A stretch of DNA of 64,000 nucleotides from Bog-756 sp963704615 (GTDB lineage Bacteria; Actinomycetota; Acidimicrobiia; Acidimicrobiales; RAAP-2), in assembly GCA_963704615.1 (NCBI GenBank), contig OY969923.1, positions 2,108,001 through 2,172,000 of the forward strand. Direction: 5' to 3'. Positions 1-8,847 of the stretch are shown here, piece by piece. The translations under genes and the position numbers were made by a program. Numbering within the stretch: position 1 is the first letter of the stretch; each line of letters starts with the position of its first letter. The notes under the pieces were generated by a model. That model had not been told where the DNA came from. It was given only the letters and a program-made list of their open reading frames with translations, and ran no database searches.

Positions 1-118
1 CCTCGGTCTCCTTGATGAAGTGGAGTTGGCCGTCATCCCGCGACTGGATCAACTCGTTGTCGGCAGAATCGGGCGCTCCCCTGGAACGATCGTCTCCGGG
101 TTGGTCTGCGTCGCCCAC
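1..118 (-). CDS. 5' fragment of an unidentified gene, cut by the window edge
   Basis: A minus-strand reading frame opens with GTG at 118 and runs off the left edge with no stop, giving 39 residues (begins MGDADQPGDDRSRG). A clear Shine-Dalgarno (GAGAGGAG) lies about 6 nt upstream of the GTG, which is why I call it a gene start. It follows the pxpB-pxpC stop by 84 nt on the same strand, so it is probably the third gene of that operon. The visible N-terminus is acidic and polar with no recognisable domain, and I cannot assign a function. Confidence 0.5.
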   Translation of the reverse strand, partial: MGDADQPGDDRSRGAPDSADNELIQSRDDGQLHFIKETE

Positions 119-202
119 AGTGGGCTCCTCTCGTCGGGAGCAGGCACCGCGTCGCCCACGATGGCTGCCCTGCTCTGGCGCACCATCGTGCCACGTCGCC
201 GC

Positions 203-1906
203 TCAGGTGCCCGCCGCGGTCGGGAACCATCCCACCACCCGGCCGTCCAACAAATGCTCTCGGTGCTGTCGCTCCCGTTGGGCGGTGGCGCGGTCGACCA
301 CAGCCAAGATCACCGTGTCGCCCGGCCTCAGTTGGCCCACCACGGGGAGATCGGCGGAGATCACACAGGCGATCACCGGGTAGCCGCCCACGGTGGCATG
401 GTCGGGACCGAGGATGATCGGCTGTCCGTCGGGAGGCACTTGGATCGCACCGGTGACCATGCCCAGCGAAGGGATGCCGGGGCCTCCGGCCTCCCCGCCA
501 GCACCGGAGCCGGTGAGGCGGACGCCGATCCGGTTCGACTCGTCCCCGACCGTCCAGCCGGCCGCACACAGGCGGTTGAGGTCCAGGGTGGGGAGCCGAT
601 GGGGCCCGGCCATCACCCGGAGCACGGTCGGATCATCTCCAGCGGCGACGTCGACCGGCTCCAGTAGCTGACCGTGAGGGCGGACGGCGGGCCCCAGGCG
701 CAGCTGATCGCCGGACCGGAGAGGGCCGAGGCCGAGGCCGGCGAGCATGTCCGAGGACCGAGAGCCGACAACGGGGGGAGTCGCGAAGGCGCCCGACACC
801 GCCACGTAGGCCCGGAGCCCGGCCCGGACCCGACCCACCTGGAGCACCTGTCCGTCCCGCACCGGCAATGCCCCGCCGGCAGCCACCGGGAGTCCGTCGA
901 TGTGCACGTCGACGCCGTCGATCGTCGACGCCACCACACCGACATGGGCATCGCCGCGGAAACGAAGTCGGGGACCGACGGCGGTGACCTCGATGGCTGC
1001 GGCCCCATCGCCGTTGCCCACCAGTCGGTTGGCCAGTCGCATCGCCTCGGGGTCGGCCGCGCCGGCTCGAGGCACTCCGAGACCGGCCACGCCGGAACGA
1101 CCCTGGTCCTCGATGAGGCTGAGCAGGCCGGCATCGAGGACTTCGACGAGGCGATCGCCGGGGGCGGTCAGCGGGCCGCGGGGCGCCGGCGCGTGACCCG
1201 GGCCACCCCCGGCGGTCGTCGCCACCGAGACGGTCCCCTCCGGGACAGCTACGTCACCCGTGTCACCCATGTCGGAGAACCGCACGGTGTCCCCCGGGGA
1301 CAGCAGAGCGTAGGGCGGACGGTCGGGATCGAAGAGCCGGACAGGAGTTCGGCCGAGCAGCATCCAACCGCCGGGAGTGCTCTGGGGGTACACGGAGGCG
1401 AATCCGCCGGCCACCGCCACCGAGCCGGCGGGGACGGAAGAACGGGGCGACGGCCGACGAGGGATCGCCGCCAATTCGGGCGGCAGTCCGACCAGATAGG
1501 GGAAGCCCGGGGCGAAACCGATGAACGCCACCTCCAAGTCGATCGCGGTCAGTCGCTCGACGACGGAGGCCGGTGTGGTGCCGATGAGGTCGGCCACCGC
1601 CTCGAGATCTGATCCGTCGAACGTGGCCGGGATGTCGAGATGGCGGCGATCGGCTCCCGGCGTGGCACTGGGTTCATCTGCGTTGAGCGCGGTCAACCAC
1701 TGTTCGACTCGAACCGGTCGCGCCACCAACGGATCCAGATGGACCACGACACTGCCGAAACCGATCACGGTCTCCTCGATGCCTTCGGGAGCCAGCCCCG
1801 CCTCTCGGGCCTCGTCGACGGCTGCGGCAACCCGGTGGGCGGCGGCGACGTCTTCAACCTCCACCACCAGCGCGGTGTCACCGAGGGGAGTGACGCCGGT
1901 GATCAT
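203..1906 (-). CDS. pxpBC: 5-oxoprolinase subunits B and C fused (PxpB-PxpC, KipI-KipA type)
   Basis: The 567-residue protein joins two proteins that are usually separate. Residues 1 to about 210 match PxpB/KipI, with the conserved GFAPGFPYL stretch and STPGGWMLLGRT. After a Pro/Gly-rich linker, residues about 240-560 match PxpC/KipA (EDQGRSGVAGLGVPRAGA, then GPDHATVGGYPV). With PxpA these subunits form the prokaryotic ATP-dependent 5-oxoprolinase that opens the 5-oxoproline lactam to glutamate. The ATG at 1906 overlaps the pxpA stop (ATGA), implying translational coupling and joint function. The older reading, a KipI/KipA kinase-inhibitor pair, is unlikely here given the adjacent pxpA. The cytosolic location is inferred from the lack of a signal peptide. 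Confidence 0.9.
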   Translation of the reverse strand: MITGVTPLGDTALVVEVEDVAAAHRVAAAVDEAREAGLAPEGIEETVIGFGSVVVHLDPLVARPVRVEQWLTALNADEPSATPGADRRHLDIPATFDGSDLEAVADLIGTTPASVVERLTAIDLEVAFIGFAPGFPYLVGLPPELAAIPRRPSPRSSVPAGSVAVAGGFASVYPQSTPGGWMLLGRTPVRLFDPDRPPYALLSPGDTVRFSDMGDTGDVAVPEGTVSVATTAGGGPGHAPAPRGPLTAPGDRLVEVLDAGLLSLIEDQGRSGVAGLGVPRAGAADPEAMRLANRLVGNGDGAAAIEVTAVGPRLRFRGDAHVGVVASTIDGVDVHIDGLPVAAGGALPVRDGQVLQVGRVRAGLRAYVAVSGAFATPPVVGSRSSDMLAGLGLGPLRSGDQLRLGPAVRPHGQLLEPVDVAAGDDPTVLRVMAGPHRLPTLDLNRLCAAGWTVGDESNRIGVRLTGSGAGGEAGGPGIPSLGMVTGAIQVPPDGQPIILGPDHATVGGYPVIACVISADLPVVGQLRPGDTVILAVVDRATAQRERQHREHLLDGRVVGWFPTAAGT

Positions 1907-2691
1907 GGCGGACGGCTGTCGCTCGGGCTCGGGGCCGCCTCCCGGACGAACGGAGTCAGGGTGACTCCTTGGTCCTCCAGGACCGACCGCACCGCACGGG
2001 CCGTGTCGGCGGCGTGAGGGTTGTCACCGTGGATGCACAGGGTTTCCAACCCGACCGGCGTCCAGGTTCCGTCCACCGCTTCGATACCGCCTCGCACCAC
2101 CAACGACACGGCGCGCCGGGCGGCGACGGCCGGGTCGTCGATCACTCCACCGGCATCGTCTCGCCCGGCCAGTCGACCGTCGGCCCGGTAGCCGCGGTCA
2201 CAGAACCCTTCGGGCACCATCCGGATGCCGGCGCGTTGGGCCACCGCCACGACCACCGTCCCGGCCTGGGCCACCAACACCCGGCTCGGGTGACGGGACA
2301 CGGCATCGACGACCGAGGCCGCCACCGTCGGATCTGTGCCCATCAGGTTGTAGAGGGCGCCATGCGGTTTCACGAATGCCACCCGCCCCCCGGCCGCGGT
2401 GACCACCTCGTCGAGCACCCGGCACTGCTCGACGATGTCATCGACCAACTGCGCCGGCTCCACGTCGAGGACGCGTCGACCGAATCCCTCTCGGTCACGG
2501 AACGCCACGTGAGCACCGATGACAACGCCACGGGCCAGTGCGGCGATCGCGGTGGCCAACATCACGCGTCGGTTGCCGGCATGGACCCCACACGCCAGGC
2601 TGGTGCTGGTGACCGCGTCCAGAACGGCGACATCGGCGGCGGAGAGCTCTTCGCCCTCGGCCAGATCGGCGTTGAGGTCAACCATCGCCAT
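1903..2691 (-). CDS. pxpA: 5-oxoprolinase subunit PxpA (LamB/YcsF family)
   Basis: The 262-residue protein opens with VDLNADLAEGE, the metal-binding N-terminal signature of the LamB/YcsF family, and contains FVKPHGALYN and a late LCIHGDNPHA motif. It is the third component of the 5-oxoprolinase. I chose the ATG at 2691 because the family's conserved sequence begins just after it; the open frame continues upstream to 3219 but codes for nothing family-like and runs under mihF. A second ATG at 2685 is also possible. It overlaps pxpBC by 4 nt and is divergent from mihF across a gap of about 170 bp. Confidence 0.92.
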   Translation of the reverse strand: MAMVDLNADLAEGEELSAADVAVLDAVTSTSLACGVHAGNRRVMLATAIAALARGVVIGAHVAFRDREGFGRRVLDVEPAQLVDDIVEQCRVLDEVVTAAGGRVAFVKPHGALYNLMGTDPTVAASVVDAVSRHPSRVLVAQAGTVVVAVAQRAGIRMVPEGFCDRGYRADGRLAGRDDAGGVIDDPAVAARRAVSLVVRGGIEAVDGTWTPVGLETLCIHGDNPHAADTARAVRSVLEDQGVTLTPFVREAAPSPSDSRPP

Positions 2692-2862
2692 CCGTCCAGT
2701 ATTGACACGCCGGGCCCCTGACCGCGGCCCGTCGGTGGCCGTGGCGGTCAGTCGGTCGCGCCGCCGCCGGTTCCTCCTCGGGCGCAGTCGTGGCTGGCCT
2801 CTTCCCCGGCGTCCCTCCTGGTCGGGATGACCGGGCGCCCCAGAGGCGCTATCGTCTCGACC

Positions 2863-3180
2863 ATGCCGCAACCGCCCGCACTCACACCCGAACAGCGCCA
2901 GGCCGCTCTGGCCAAGGCAGCCAAGGTCCGCCGTGAGCGGGCCGAGGTCAAAGAGAAGCTCAAACTGGGCTCCATCACCTTGTCCGAACTTCTGACTACT
3001 GCCGACTCCAACGAAACCGTCGGGAAGATGAAGGTGCTCTCCGTCCTCGAGTCGCTTCCCGGTCTGGGCAAGGTCAAGGCCCGACGACTGATGGACTCCG
3101 TCGGAATCAGCGAGAGTCGTCGACTGCAGGGGCTGGGAAGCAACCAACGCGAATCCCTTCTCCGCGAGACCGCTCGCTGA
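2863..3180 (+). CDS. mihF: Actinobacterial integration host factor (mIHF)
   Basis: The 105-residue basic protein has the usual length of mycobacterial-type IHF. The N-terminal helix is rich in Lys, Arg and Glu (RRERAEVKEKLKLGS), and a helix-two-turn-helix-like DNA-binding segment follows (LPGLGKVKARRLMDSVGI, about residues 66-83). The ATG at 2863 is chosen because the family starts here; an in-frame ATG at 2827 would only add 12 uncharacteristic residues. mIHF is a nucleoid-associated DNA-bending protein of actinobacteria and normally sits directly before gmk, as here. Confidence 0.93.
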   Translation: MPQPPALTPEQRQAALAKAAKVRRERAEVKEKLKLGSITLSELLTTADSNETVGKMKVLSVLESLPGLGKVKARRLMDSVGISESRRLQGLGSNQRESLLRETAR

Positions 3181-3860
3181 ACGCCTCGCCGGTTCGGATT
3201 CCACCACGAACCGAACCACTGATCTTCGTCCTCTTCGGACCCGGAGGGGCGGGAAAAGGGACGATCGCCGGACAGTTGGCCGTGAACGATCCGACGTTGT
3301 GGTTGAGTCGGTCCTGGACCACGCGCCGCCGGCGACCGGGTGAAGCCGAGGGCGCCTACGTCTTCGTGGACCGTCCGACCTTCATGGAGCGGGTGGATTC
3401 CGGAGGATTCTTCGAGTGGGCCGAGTTCCTGGGTCACCTCTACGGGACGCCGATGCCGGATCCGGGGGTCGGACGCGACATCCTCCTCGAGATCGACCTG
3501 CAGGGTGCGCGCCAGGTCCGCCAGCTCCGGCCCGACGCCACCCTCATTCTGCTCCTGCCGCCGTCCGCGGACATCCAAGCAGCCCGGCTCCGCGCTCGGG
3601 GCGATGACGAATCGGCCATCGCCCAGCGGCTGCGCACCGGGGCGGACGAGGAGCTGTGGGGTCGGTCGATCGCCGACGCCGTGGTCTTCAATGACGACGC
3701 TGGGCGAGCTATCGCCGAGGTGGCCGGTATAGTGGAGGGCCGCCGTCTCGCCGCCCGCCAGGGGGGTGTGATGGGCGGAGGAGCCGGCGGGGCCCATCGG
3801 GGCCATGCCGACACCGCCTCACAGCCTGATCCGAAACCTCACCCACCGGAAAGATCGTGA
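3177..3860 (+). CDS. gmk: Guanylate kinase
   Basis: It phosphorylates GMP to GDP. The P-loop GPGGAGKGT lies near the N-terminus, followed by a GMP-binding region (SRSWTTRRRRPGE), FFEWAEFLGHLYGTP and EIDLQGARQV, all typical of guanylate kinases. The start is unclear: there is no ATG, GTG or TTG in frame between mihF and the P-loop. I place it at CTG 3177, which overlaps the mihF stop (CTGA); an ATT at 3198 or CTG at 3219 would also retain the P-loop. The last ~35 residues are a His/Pro/Gly-rich tail beyond the normal family length. The stop overlaps the rpoZ start. Confidence 0.85.
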   Translation: MNASPVRIPPRTEPLIFVLFGPGGAGKGTIAGQLAVNDPTLWLSRSWTTRRRRPGEAEGAYVFVDRPTFMERVDSGGFFEWAEFLGHLYGTPMPDPGVGRDILLEIDLQGARQVRQLRPDATLILLLPPSADIQAARLRARGDDESAIAQRLRTGADEELWGRSIADAVVFNDDAGRAIAEVAGIVEGRRLAARQGGVMGGGAGGAHRGHADTASQPDPKPHPPERS

Positions 3861-4222
3861 TGACCCAAAATCAGATCACCCTCATGGACCCGCCCATCGA
3901 GGAGCTCCTCGACAAGGTCGACTCGAAGTTCACATTGGTCGCCTTGGCCTCGCGTCGGGCCCGCCAGGTGAACAGCTATTACAACTCGCTGGGGGAGGGT
4001 CTCGGGGTCGTCGTGCCCCCGCAGGTGGCATCGGCGTCGGGCAAGCCCCTGTCGATCGCCTTCGAGGAGGTGGCCGCCGGCAAGGCGACCTACACCCGCC
4101 CTGATCCCGAAGAGGTGGCGCGAGCCGAAGCCGAAGCCGAGGCGGCGGCCCTGGCCCTTCTGGAAGGCGAAGGCATCGAGGTCGAGGTCGAGGTGGCCGC
4201 TCCGAACGAGACCGCCGAGTAG
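3860..4222 (+). CDS. rpoZ: RNA polymerase omega subunit
   Basis: The 120-residue protein carries the omega core: PIEELLDKVDSKFTLVALAS, RARQVNSYYN, then KPLSIAFEEVAAGKATY. Omega helps fold beta' and assemble RNA polymerase. The C-terminus is an acidic Ala/Glu-rich tail. Start ATG 3860 lies about 6 nt after a GGAAAG; GTG 3857 directly before it is an alternative. Both overlap the gmk stop, indicating coupling. The mihF-gmk-rpoZ-coaBC-metK order is common in actinobacteria. Confidence 0.94.
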   Translation: MTQNQITLMDPPIEELLDKVDSKFTLVALASRRARQVNSYYNSLGEGLGVVVPPQVASASGKPLSIAFEEVAAGKATYTRPDPEEVARAEAEAEAAALALLEGEGIEVEVEVAAPNETAE

Positions 4223-4260
4223 CAGTCCGGCACCGGCCACACGAGGGGGGCAGGGAGACG

Positions 4261-4317
4261 ATGGTCACCACTGAGGCAGGGGCAGTCGGCGGCACCGCCC
4301 CGGAATCCACGGATTGA
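4261..4317 (+). CDS. Possible 18-codon leader peptide before coaBC
   Basis: A short frame, MVTTEAGAVGGTAPESTD, begins at an ATG preceded by AGGGAG five bases upstream, a better ribosome site than anything before coaBC itself. Its TGA (4315-4317) overlaps the coaBC ATG (4317) as TGATG. This looks like a leader whose translation delivers ribosomes to coaBC. There are no runs of a single amino acid that would suggest attenuation. It may equally be a chance short frame. Confidence 0.4.
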   Translation: MVTTEAGAVGGTAPESTD

Positions 4318-5539
4318 TGATGACGCGGGAGGACGGCGCGCCGTTCGTTGTCCTCGGCGTGTCAGCCGGCATCGCCGCCTACAAAGCCGTCGAGGTCTGC
4401 CGTCGGCTGGTCGATGCCGGGGTGCACGTTGCCCCTGTCCTCACCGCCAGCGCCACCCGGTTCGTGGGCAAGGCCACCTTCGACGCTCTTGCCTCGGAAC
4501 CGGCACAGACAAGCCTGTGGGACGAGGCCTCGGCCATCCCCCACACCCGACTCGGCCAGCGGGCCGACCTCGTCGTGGTGGCTCCGGCCACGGCCGACCT
4601 CCTGGCCCGGTACGCGGGTGGCTTCGCCGACGACCTGCTCACCGCCACATTGTTGGCCACGGCCGCCCCCGTGGTGGTCTGCCCGGCCATGCACACCGAG
4701 ATGTGGGAGCACCCCGCGGTGCAGCAGAACCTGGCCGTCCTGCGCCAGCGCGGGGTGACCGTGGTGCCACCCGAAGACGGGCGCCTGGCCGGAGGGGACG
4801 TCGGGTCGGGACGTCTGGCCGAACCCGCGGTCATCGTGGACACGATTTTGGGCATGCTCGGGCGCGGCGGGCCTGGCCGGCCCGGGGGCGACCTGACGGG
4901 GGTACGCGTCCTGGTGTCGGCGGGGGAACTCGCGAGGCGATCGATCCGGTGCGCTTCATCACCAACCGCTCATCGGGAAAGCAGGGTCACGCCCTGGCCG
5001 CCGCCGCCCGGCGGAGGGGCGCCGAGGTGGTGTTGGTGACCGCCAGTGCGCAGCCGGTGCAAGGAGGGGTGATCGTCGAGCCGGTCGAGACCGCGGCGCA
5101 GATGGAGACGACCATGTTGACCAGGGCCGAGCAGGCCGACGTGGTCATCATGGCGGCGGCGGTGGCCGACTTTCGGCCCAAGGTCACCGCCGAGTCCAAG
5201 CTCAAGAAGTCCGACGGGGTCCCCGACATCGTGTTCGAGGCGACGCCGGACATCCTCGCCGAGCTGGGTCGGCGCCGGAGGCCGGGTCAGGTTCTGGTCG
5301 GGTTCGCCGCCGAGACCGACCAGGTGACCCCTCGGGCGAGGGCGAAGCTGACCGACAAAGGGGTCGACCTGATGGTGGCCAACGACGTCTCCGCGGCCGG
5401 CGTGGGCTTCGACCATGACACCAACGCGGTGACCATCATCGGTTCCGATGGATCGACATCGACCGTATCCCTGCGCACCAAGGACGACGTCGCCGACGCC
5501 GTGTTGGATAGGGTGGGCGCGCTGTTGTCGGCGCCGTGA
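4317..5539 (+). CDS. coaBC: CoaBC: phosphopantothenoylcysteine decarboxylase/synthetase, with a frameshift
   Basis: This bifunctional enzyme makes 4'-phosphopantetheine from phosphopantothenate and cysteine in CoA synthesis. The CoaC half is read in one frame from 4317 (GVSAGIAAYKAVEVCRRL; PAMHTEMWEHPAVQQN). The CoaB half (TREAIDPVRFITNRSSGKQG, MAAAVADFRP, LVGFAAET) is read in a second frame to 5539. The switch lies in a run of five Gs at 4922-4926: the conserved LVSAGGTREAID reads through only if one more G is present. Without correction, translation leaves the conserved sequence and stops at 5039. CoaBC is normally essential, so this is a sequencing or assembly error, a recent mutation, or a -1 ribosomal slip. 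The product assignment itself is secure. Confidence 0.9.
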
Positions 5540-5649
5540 ACCCGGCTGTCTCCTCCTCCGGGGCCACGGGCGCAGGCCCGCCGCAGCTGGGACCGCCATC
5601 GTGACCGTGCCAACCTGGGCGAACGCCCCCGATCAGATTGGATCCACCC

Positions 5650-6846
5650 GTGAGTAGCCGTTACACCTTCACCTCGGAGTCAGTGACCGAGGGTCATCCC
5701 GACAAGATGGCCGACCAGATCTCGGACGCCGTCCTCGATGCCATGCTGGCTGAGGACCCGATGAGCCGCGTGGCGTGCGAGACCTTGTTGACCACCGGGC
5801 TGGTGCTGGTGGCCGGTGAGATCACCACCACGACCTACGTCGACATCCCCAAACTGGTGCGCAAGACGGTTCTCGACATCGGTTACGACGACGACGCCTA
5901 TGGCATCGATGGGAACACCTGTGGGGTGCTGGTGTCCATCGACGAGCAGTCGCCCAACATCGGACAAGGTGTCGACAACGCCTTCGAGGTGAGGGCCGGG
6001 ACCGGCGGCGAGGATGTCCTCAACGCCCAGGGCGCCGGCGACCAGGGGATGATGTTCGGGTACGCCTGCGACGAGACCCCCGACCTGATGCCTCTCCCCA
6101 TCTGGCTGGCGCACCGGTTGGCTCAGCGCCTGGCCCAGGTCCGTCGCGTCGGCATCCTGCCGTATCTGCGCCCCGACGGCAAGACCCAGGTCAGCGTGAC
6201 CTATGAGGACGGCAAGCCGATCGCTCTGGAGACGGTGCTCATCTCCACCCAGCACGACCCCGGGGTCGACCTCGAGACCCTGTTGCTTCCCGATCTGCGC
6301 GACAACGTGATCAATCCCTTGCTGCCACCCGAGTTGGACTGCAGCGCCCTCCGGATCCTGGCCAACCCCACCGGGGTGTTCGAGCTCGGCGGTCCCCACG
6401 CCGACACCGGTCTCACCGGTCGCAAGATCATCGTGGACACCTATGGGGGCATGGCCCGACACGGTGGCGGGGCCTTTTCGGGCAAGGACCCGTCCAAGGT
6501 CGACCGCTCAGCCGCCTACGCCGCCCGCTGGGTGGCCAAGAACCTGGTCGCGGCGGGCGCAGCCACCCGCTGTGAGGTGCAGGTGGCCTACGCCATCGGC
6601 GTCGCTCGGCCGGTGTCGGTGCTGGTGGAGACCTTCGGCACCGAGCGGGTCGACCCGGAACGGATCGCCTCGGTGGTGGACGATGTGTTCGATCTGCGCC
6701 CGGCCGCCATCGTGGCCGACCTCGATCTCAAGCGGCCGATCTATCGCAAGACGGCGGCCTACGGCCACTTCGGTCGGTCGGAAAAGGAGTTCACCTGGGA
6801 GGACACCTCCCGGGCCGACGACGTGAAGCAGGCGCTCGGGCTCTGA
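5650..6846 (+). CDS. metK: S-adenosylmethionine synthetase
   Basis: It makes S-adenosylmethionine from ATP and methionine. Conserved motifs are SVTEGHPDKMADQ at the N-terminus, GAGDQGMMFGYA (ATP-binding loop), GGPHADTGLTGRKI and the P-loop-like GGGAFSGKDPSKVDRS. Length is about 398 residues, normal for MetK. I chose GTG 5650 because family members start just before the YTFTSESVTEGHP segment; TTG 5638 is an alternative. I see no SAM riboswitch in the 110-nt gap after coaBC. Confidence 0.96.
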   Translation: MSSRYTFTSESVTEGHPDKMADQISDAVLDAMLAEDPMSRVACETLLTTGLVLVAGEITTTTYVDIPKLVRKTVLDIGYDDDAYGIDGNTCGVLVSIDEQSPNIGQGVDNAFEVRAGTGGEDVLNAQGAGDQGMMFGYACDETPDLMPLPIWLAHRLAQRLAQVRRVGILPYLRPDGKTQVSVTYEDGKPIALETVLISTQHDPGVDLETLLLPDLRDNVINPLLPPELDCSALRILANPTGVFELGGPHADTGLTGRKIIVDTYGGMARHGGGAFSGKDPSKVDRSAAYAARWVAKNLVAAGAATRCEVQVAYAIGVARPVSVLVETFGTERVDPERIASVVDDVFDLRPAAIVADLDLKRPIYRKTAAYGHFGRSEKEFTWEDTSRADDVKQALGL

Positions 6847-6899
6847 GCGACGGTCCACGATCCGGGGCCACCCCGCGCCGGTCGGGCGCGGGCGCGGGC

Positions 6900-8753
6900 G
6901 TGGCCGTCCCCGATCGGCCCGCCGGCCCGCCGTCCACCACGGGGCGCATCGTCCGAGTGGTGCCGGACGTGCCGGCCATCCATCGGCGCTTCGACTACGT
7001 CGTGCCCGCCTCCTTGGACGCGGCGGTGGACCTGGGCAGTCGGGTCCGCATCGATCTGCACGGGCGCAGAGTCGGGGCCTGGGTGGTCGAAGACGACGTC
7101 GAGGCCACGTCCGGTGTTGTCCTGAAGCCCCTGGCCGGCTCGAGCGGGATGGGCCCCCCTCCGTCGGTGGTCTCCCTGGCCGAGTGGGCGGCCTGGCGCT
7201 GGGCGGGCCCGATGTCCTCGTTCCTGGGCACGGCCTCGCCGCCCCGTGTGGTCCGCCGCGCCTCGCCTCCGCCGATCGACGCCGATCCCGGGGGTGCTGG
7301 GGACGCCGGGGATGCCGAGGCAGGGGGCGAGGCGCGACCGCCGTCGCCGGGCGGCGGCTCGGTGGCCATCGTCGACGACGCGCTGGTCGGCGAGGACGGG
7401 TGCTCGGTGGTCCGTCTGGCTCCCGCTCTGGACGCCGTTTTGGTCCTGTTGGAGGTGATCCACCGTATCGGAGCCTCCGGGGTGCTGGTCCTGGCCCCGT
7501 CACACGTCCGGGCCGAGCAGGTGACGACCCGGCTGCGGAGCGCCGGTGTGCCCGTGGCCCTGCTGCCGGACATGTGGGAACTGGCCGCCACCGGGCACGC
7601 GGCCGTGGTCGGGACCCGGGCCGCGGCGTGGGCTCCGCTCGATCGGATCCGGGCCGCGGTCGTGCTCGACGCCCACGACGAGGCCTACCGGGAGGAACGC
7701 TCCCCGACGTGGTCGGCGGTGGACGTGACAGTGGAGCGGGGGCGCCGGGACAGGGCTCCGGTGCTCCTGGTGTCACCGTGCCCACCAGTGGCGCTGGCCG
7801 AAGGTTTGCGAGTCGTCACCACCGCCCGAGCGGTGGAGCGCCGGGGTTGGTCGATCGTCGAGGTGATCGATCGGGTCGGTGACGATCCCCGCACCGGGTT
7901 GTTCTCCGAGCGCCTGGTCCGCAACCTGCGGGCCGTTCTCGGACAGCCGGAGGGTCGAGCGGTGTGCATCCTCAACCGCACCGGGCGCATTCGCCTGCTG
8001 GCCTGCGCCCACTGCGGAGCCCTCGCTCGCTGCACCCGGTGTGGAGGTGCCGTGGCCCAAGGGGAGGCCGGGGGAGAGCTCCGCTGTCGCCGCTGCGACG
8101 AGAGCCGCCCGGCGGTGTGCGCCGAGTGCGACTCCACCCGGCTCAAGTCCCTCCGGATCGGGGTGACCCGGGCCACCGAGGAGCTGGCCGCGCTGACCGG
8201 AGTGGACGCCCTCGAGATCACCGGGTCATCCGGGGAGACGGATGTCACCGGGGCCCGGCTGGTGGTCGGAACCGAGGCCGCTCTCCATCGGGTGGCGCGG
8301 GCCGACACGGTGGCCTTCTTGGACATTGACCAGCATCTGCTGGCGCCGCGATTCGTGGCCGGAGAGGAGACGCTCGCTCTGTTGGCCCGGGCTTCCCGGC
8401 TGGTTGGCACCCGGGCCACCGAGGGTCGGGTGCTGGTGCAGACCCGGATTCCCGATCATGAGGTGCTCCGGGCCGCCGCGCACGCCGATCCCACACTGCT
8501 GTCGGTTCCCGAGCGCGCCCTGCGCCAGGCCCTCGGGCTGCCGCCTTTTGGAGCCCTCGCCGTTCTCCGGGGCCCTGGCGGTTCCGCCCTGGCCGACGGT
8601 CTGCGATCCCTCGACGGGTTGACCGTGTCGTTGGTGAGCGAGGAGCGGTGGCTGGTGCGAGCGCCCGATCACCCGATGCTGTGCGACGGCCTGGCCGCGG
8701 TGGGTCGTCCAGCCGAGCGTGTGCGGGTCGAGGTCGATCCCACCGACACCTGA
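6900..8753 (+). CDS. priA: PriA-like primosomal protein N', helicase motifs degenerate
   Basis: The 617-residue protein has an N-terminal PriA 3'BD-like domain (VVPDVPAIHRRFDYVVP), a helicase-like middle and two zinc-binding clusters (CAHCGALARCTRCGG; CRRCDESRPAVCAECD, about residues 363-412), the typical PriA insertion. The Walker A motif is absent: where GSGKT is expected the protein reads VVRLAPALDAVLVLLEVI, and the DEAH position reads LDAHDEAYREE. This matches the ATPase-deficient actinobacterial form annotated as probable primosomal protein N'. It lies in its usual place between metK and def/fmt. GTG 6900 is the only start before the conserved N-terminus. Confidence 0.85.
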   Translation: MAVPDRPAGPPSTTGRIVRVVPDVPAIHRRFDYVVPASLDAAVDLGSRVRIDLHGRRVGAWVVEDDVEATSGVVLKPLAGSSGMGPPPSVVSLAEWAAWRWAGPMSSFLGTASPPRVVRRASPPPIDADPGGAGDAGDAEAGGEARPPSPGGGSVAIVDDALVGEDGCSVVRLAPALDAVLVLLEVIHRIGASGVLVLAPSHVRAEQVTTRLRSAGVPVALLPDMWELAATGHAAVVGTRAAAWAPLDRIRAAVVLDAHDEAYREERSPTWSAVDVTVERGRRDRAPVLLVSPCPPVALAEGLRVVTTARAVERRGWSIVEVIDRVGDDPRTGLFSERLVRNLRAVLGQPEGRAVCILNRTGRIRLLACAHCGALARCTRCGGAVAQGEAGGELRCRRCDESRPAVCAECDSTRLKSLRIGVTRATEELAALTGVDALEITGSSGETDVTGARLVVGTEAALHRVARADTVAFLDIDQHLLAPRFVAGEETLALLARASRLVGTRATEGRVLVQTRIPDHEVLRAAAHADPTLLSVPERALRQALGLPPFGALAVLRGPGGSALADGLRSLDGLTVSLVSEERWLVRAPDHPMLCDGLAAVGRPAERVRVEVDPTDT

Positions 8754-8847
8754 GCCGCCCGCTCGAGAACCGACGGGCGCTCGTCGGCGACCGCCGTGGT
8801 CACCCTCCGGCGCCTCTCTGTCCGTGCCCAGCCCGTAGACTGTCTCC

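Noticed and set aside
5540..5649. SAM riboswitch before metK
   Set aside because: The 110-nt gap lacks conserved riboswitch core sequence and metK sits mid-cluster.
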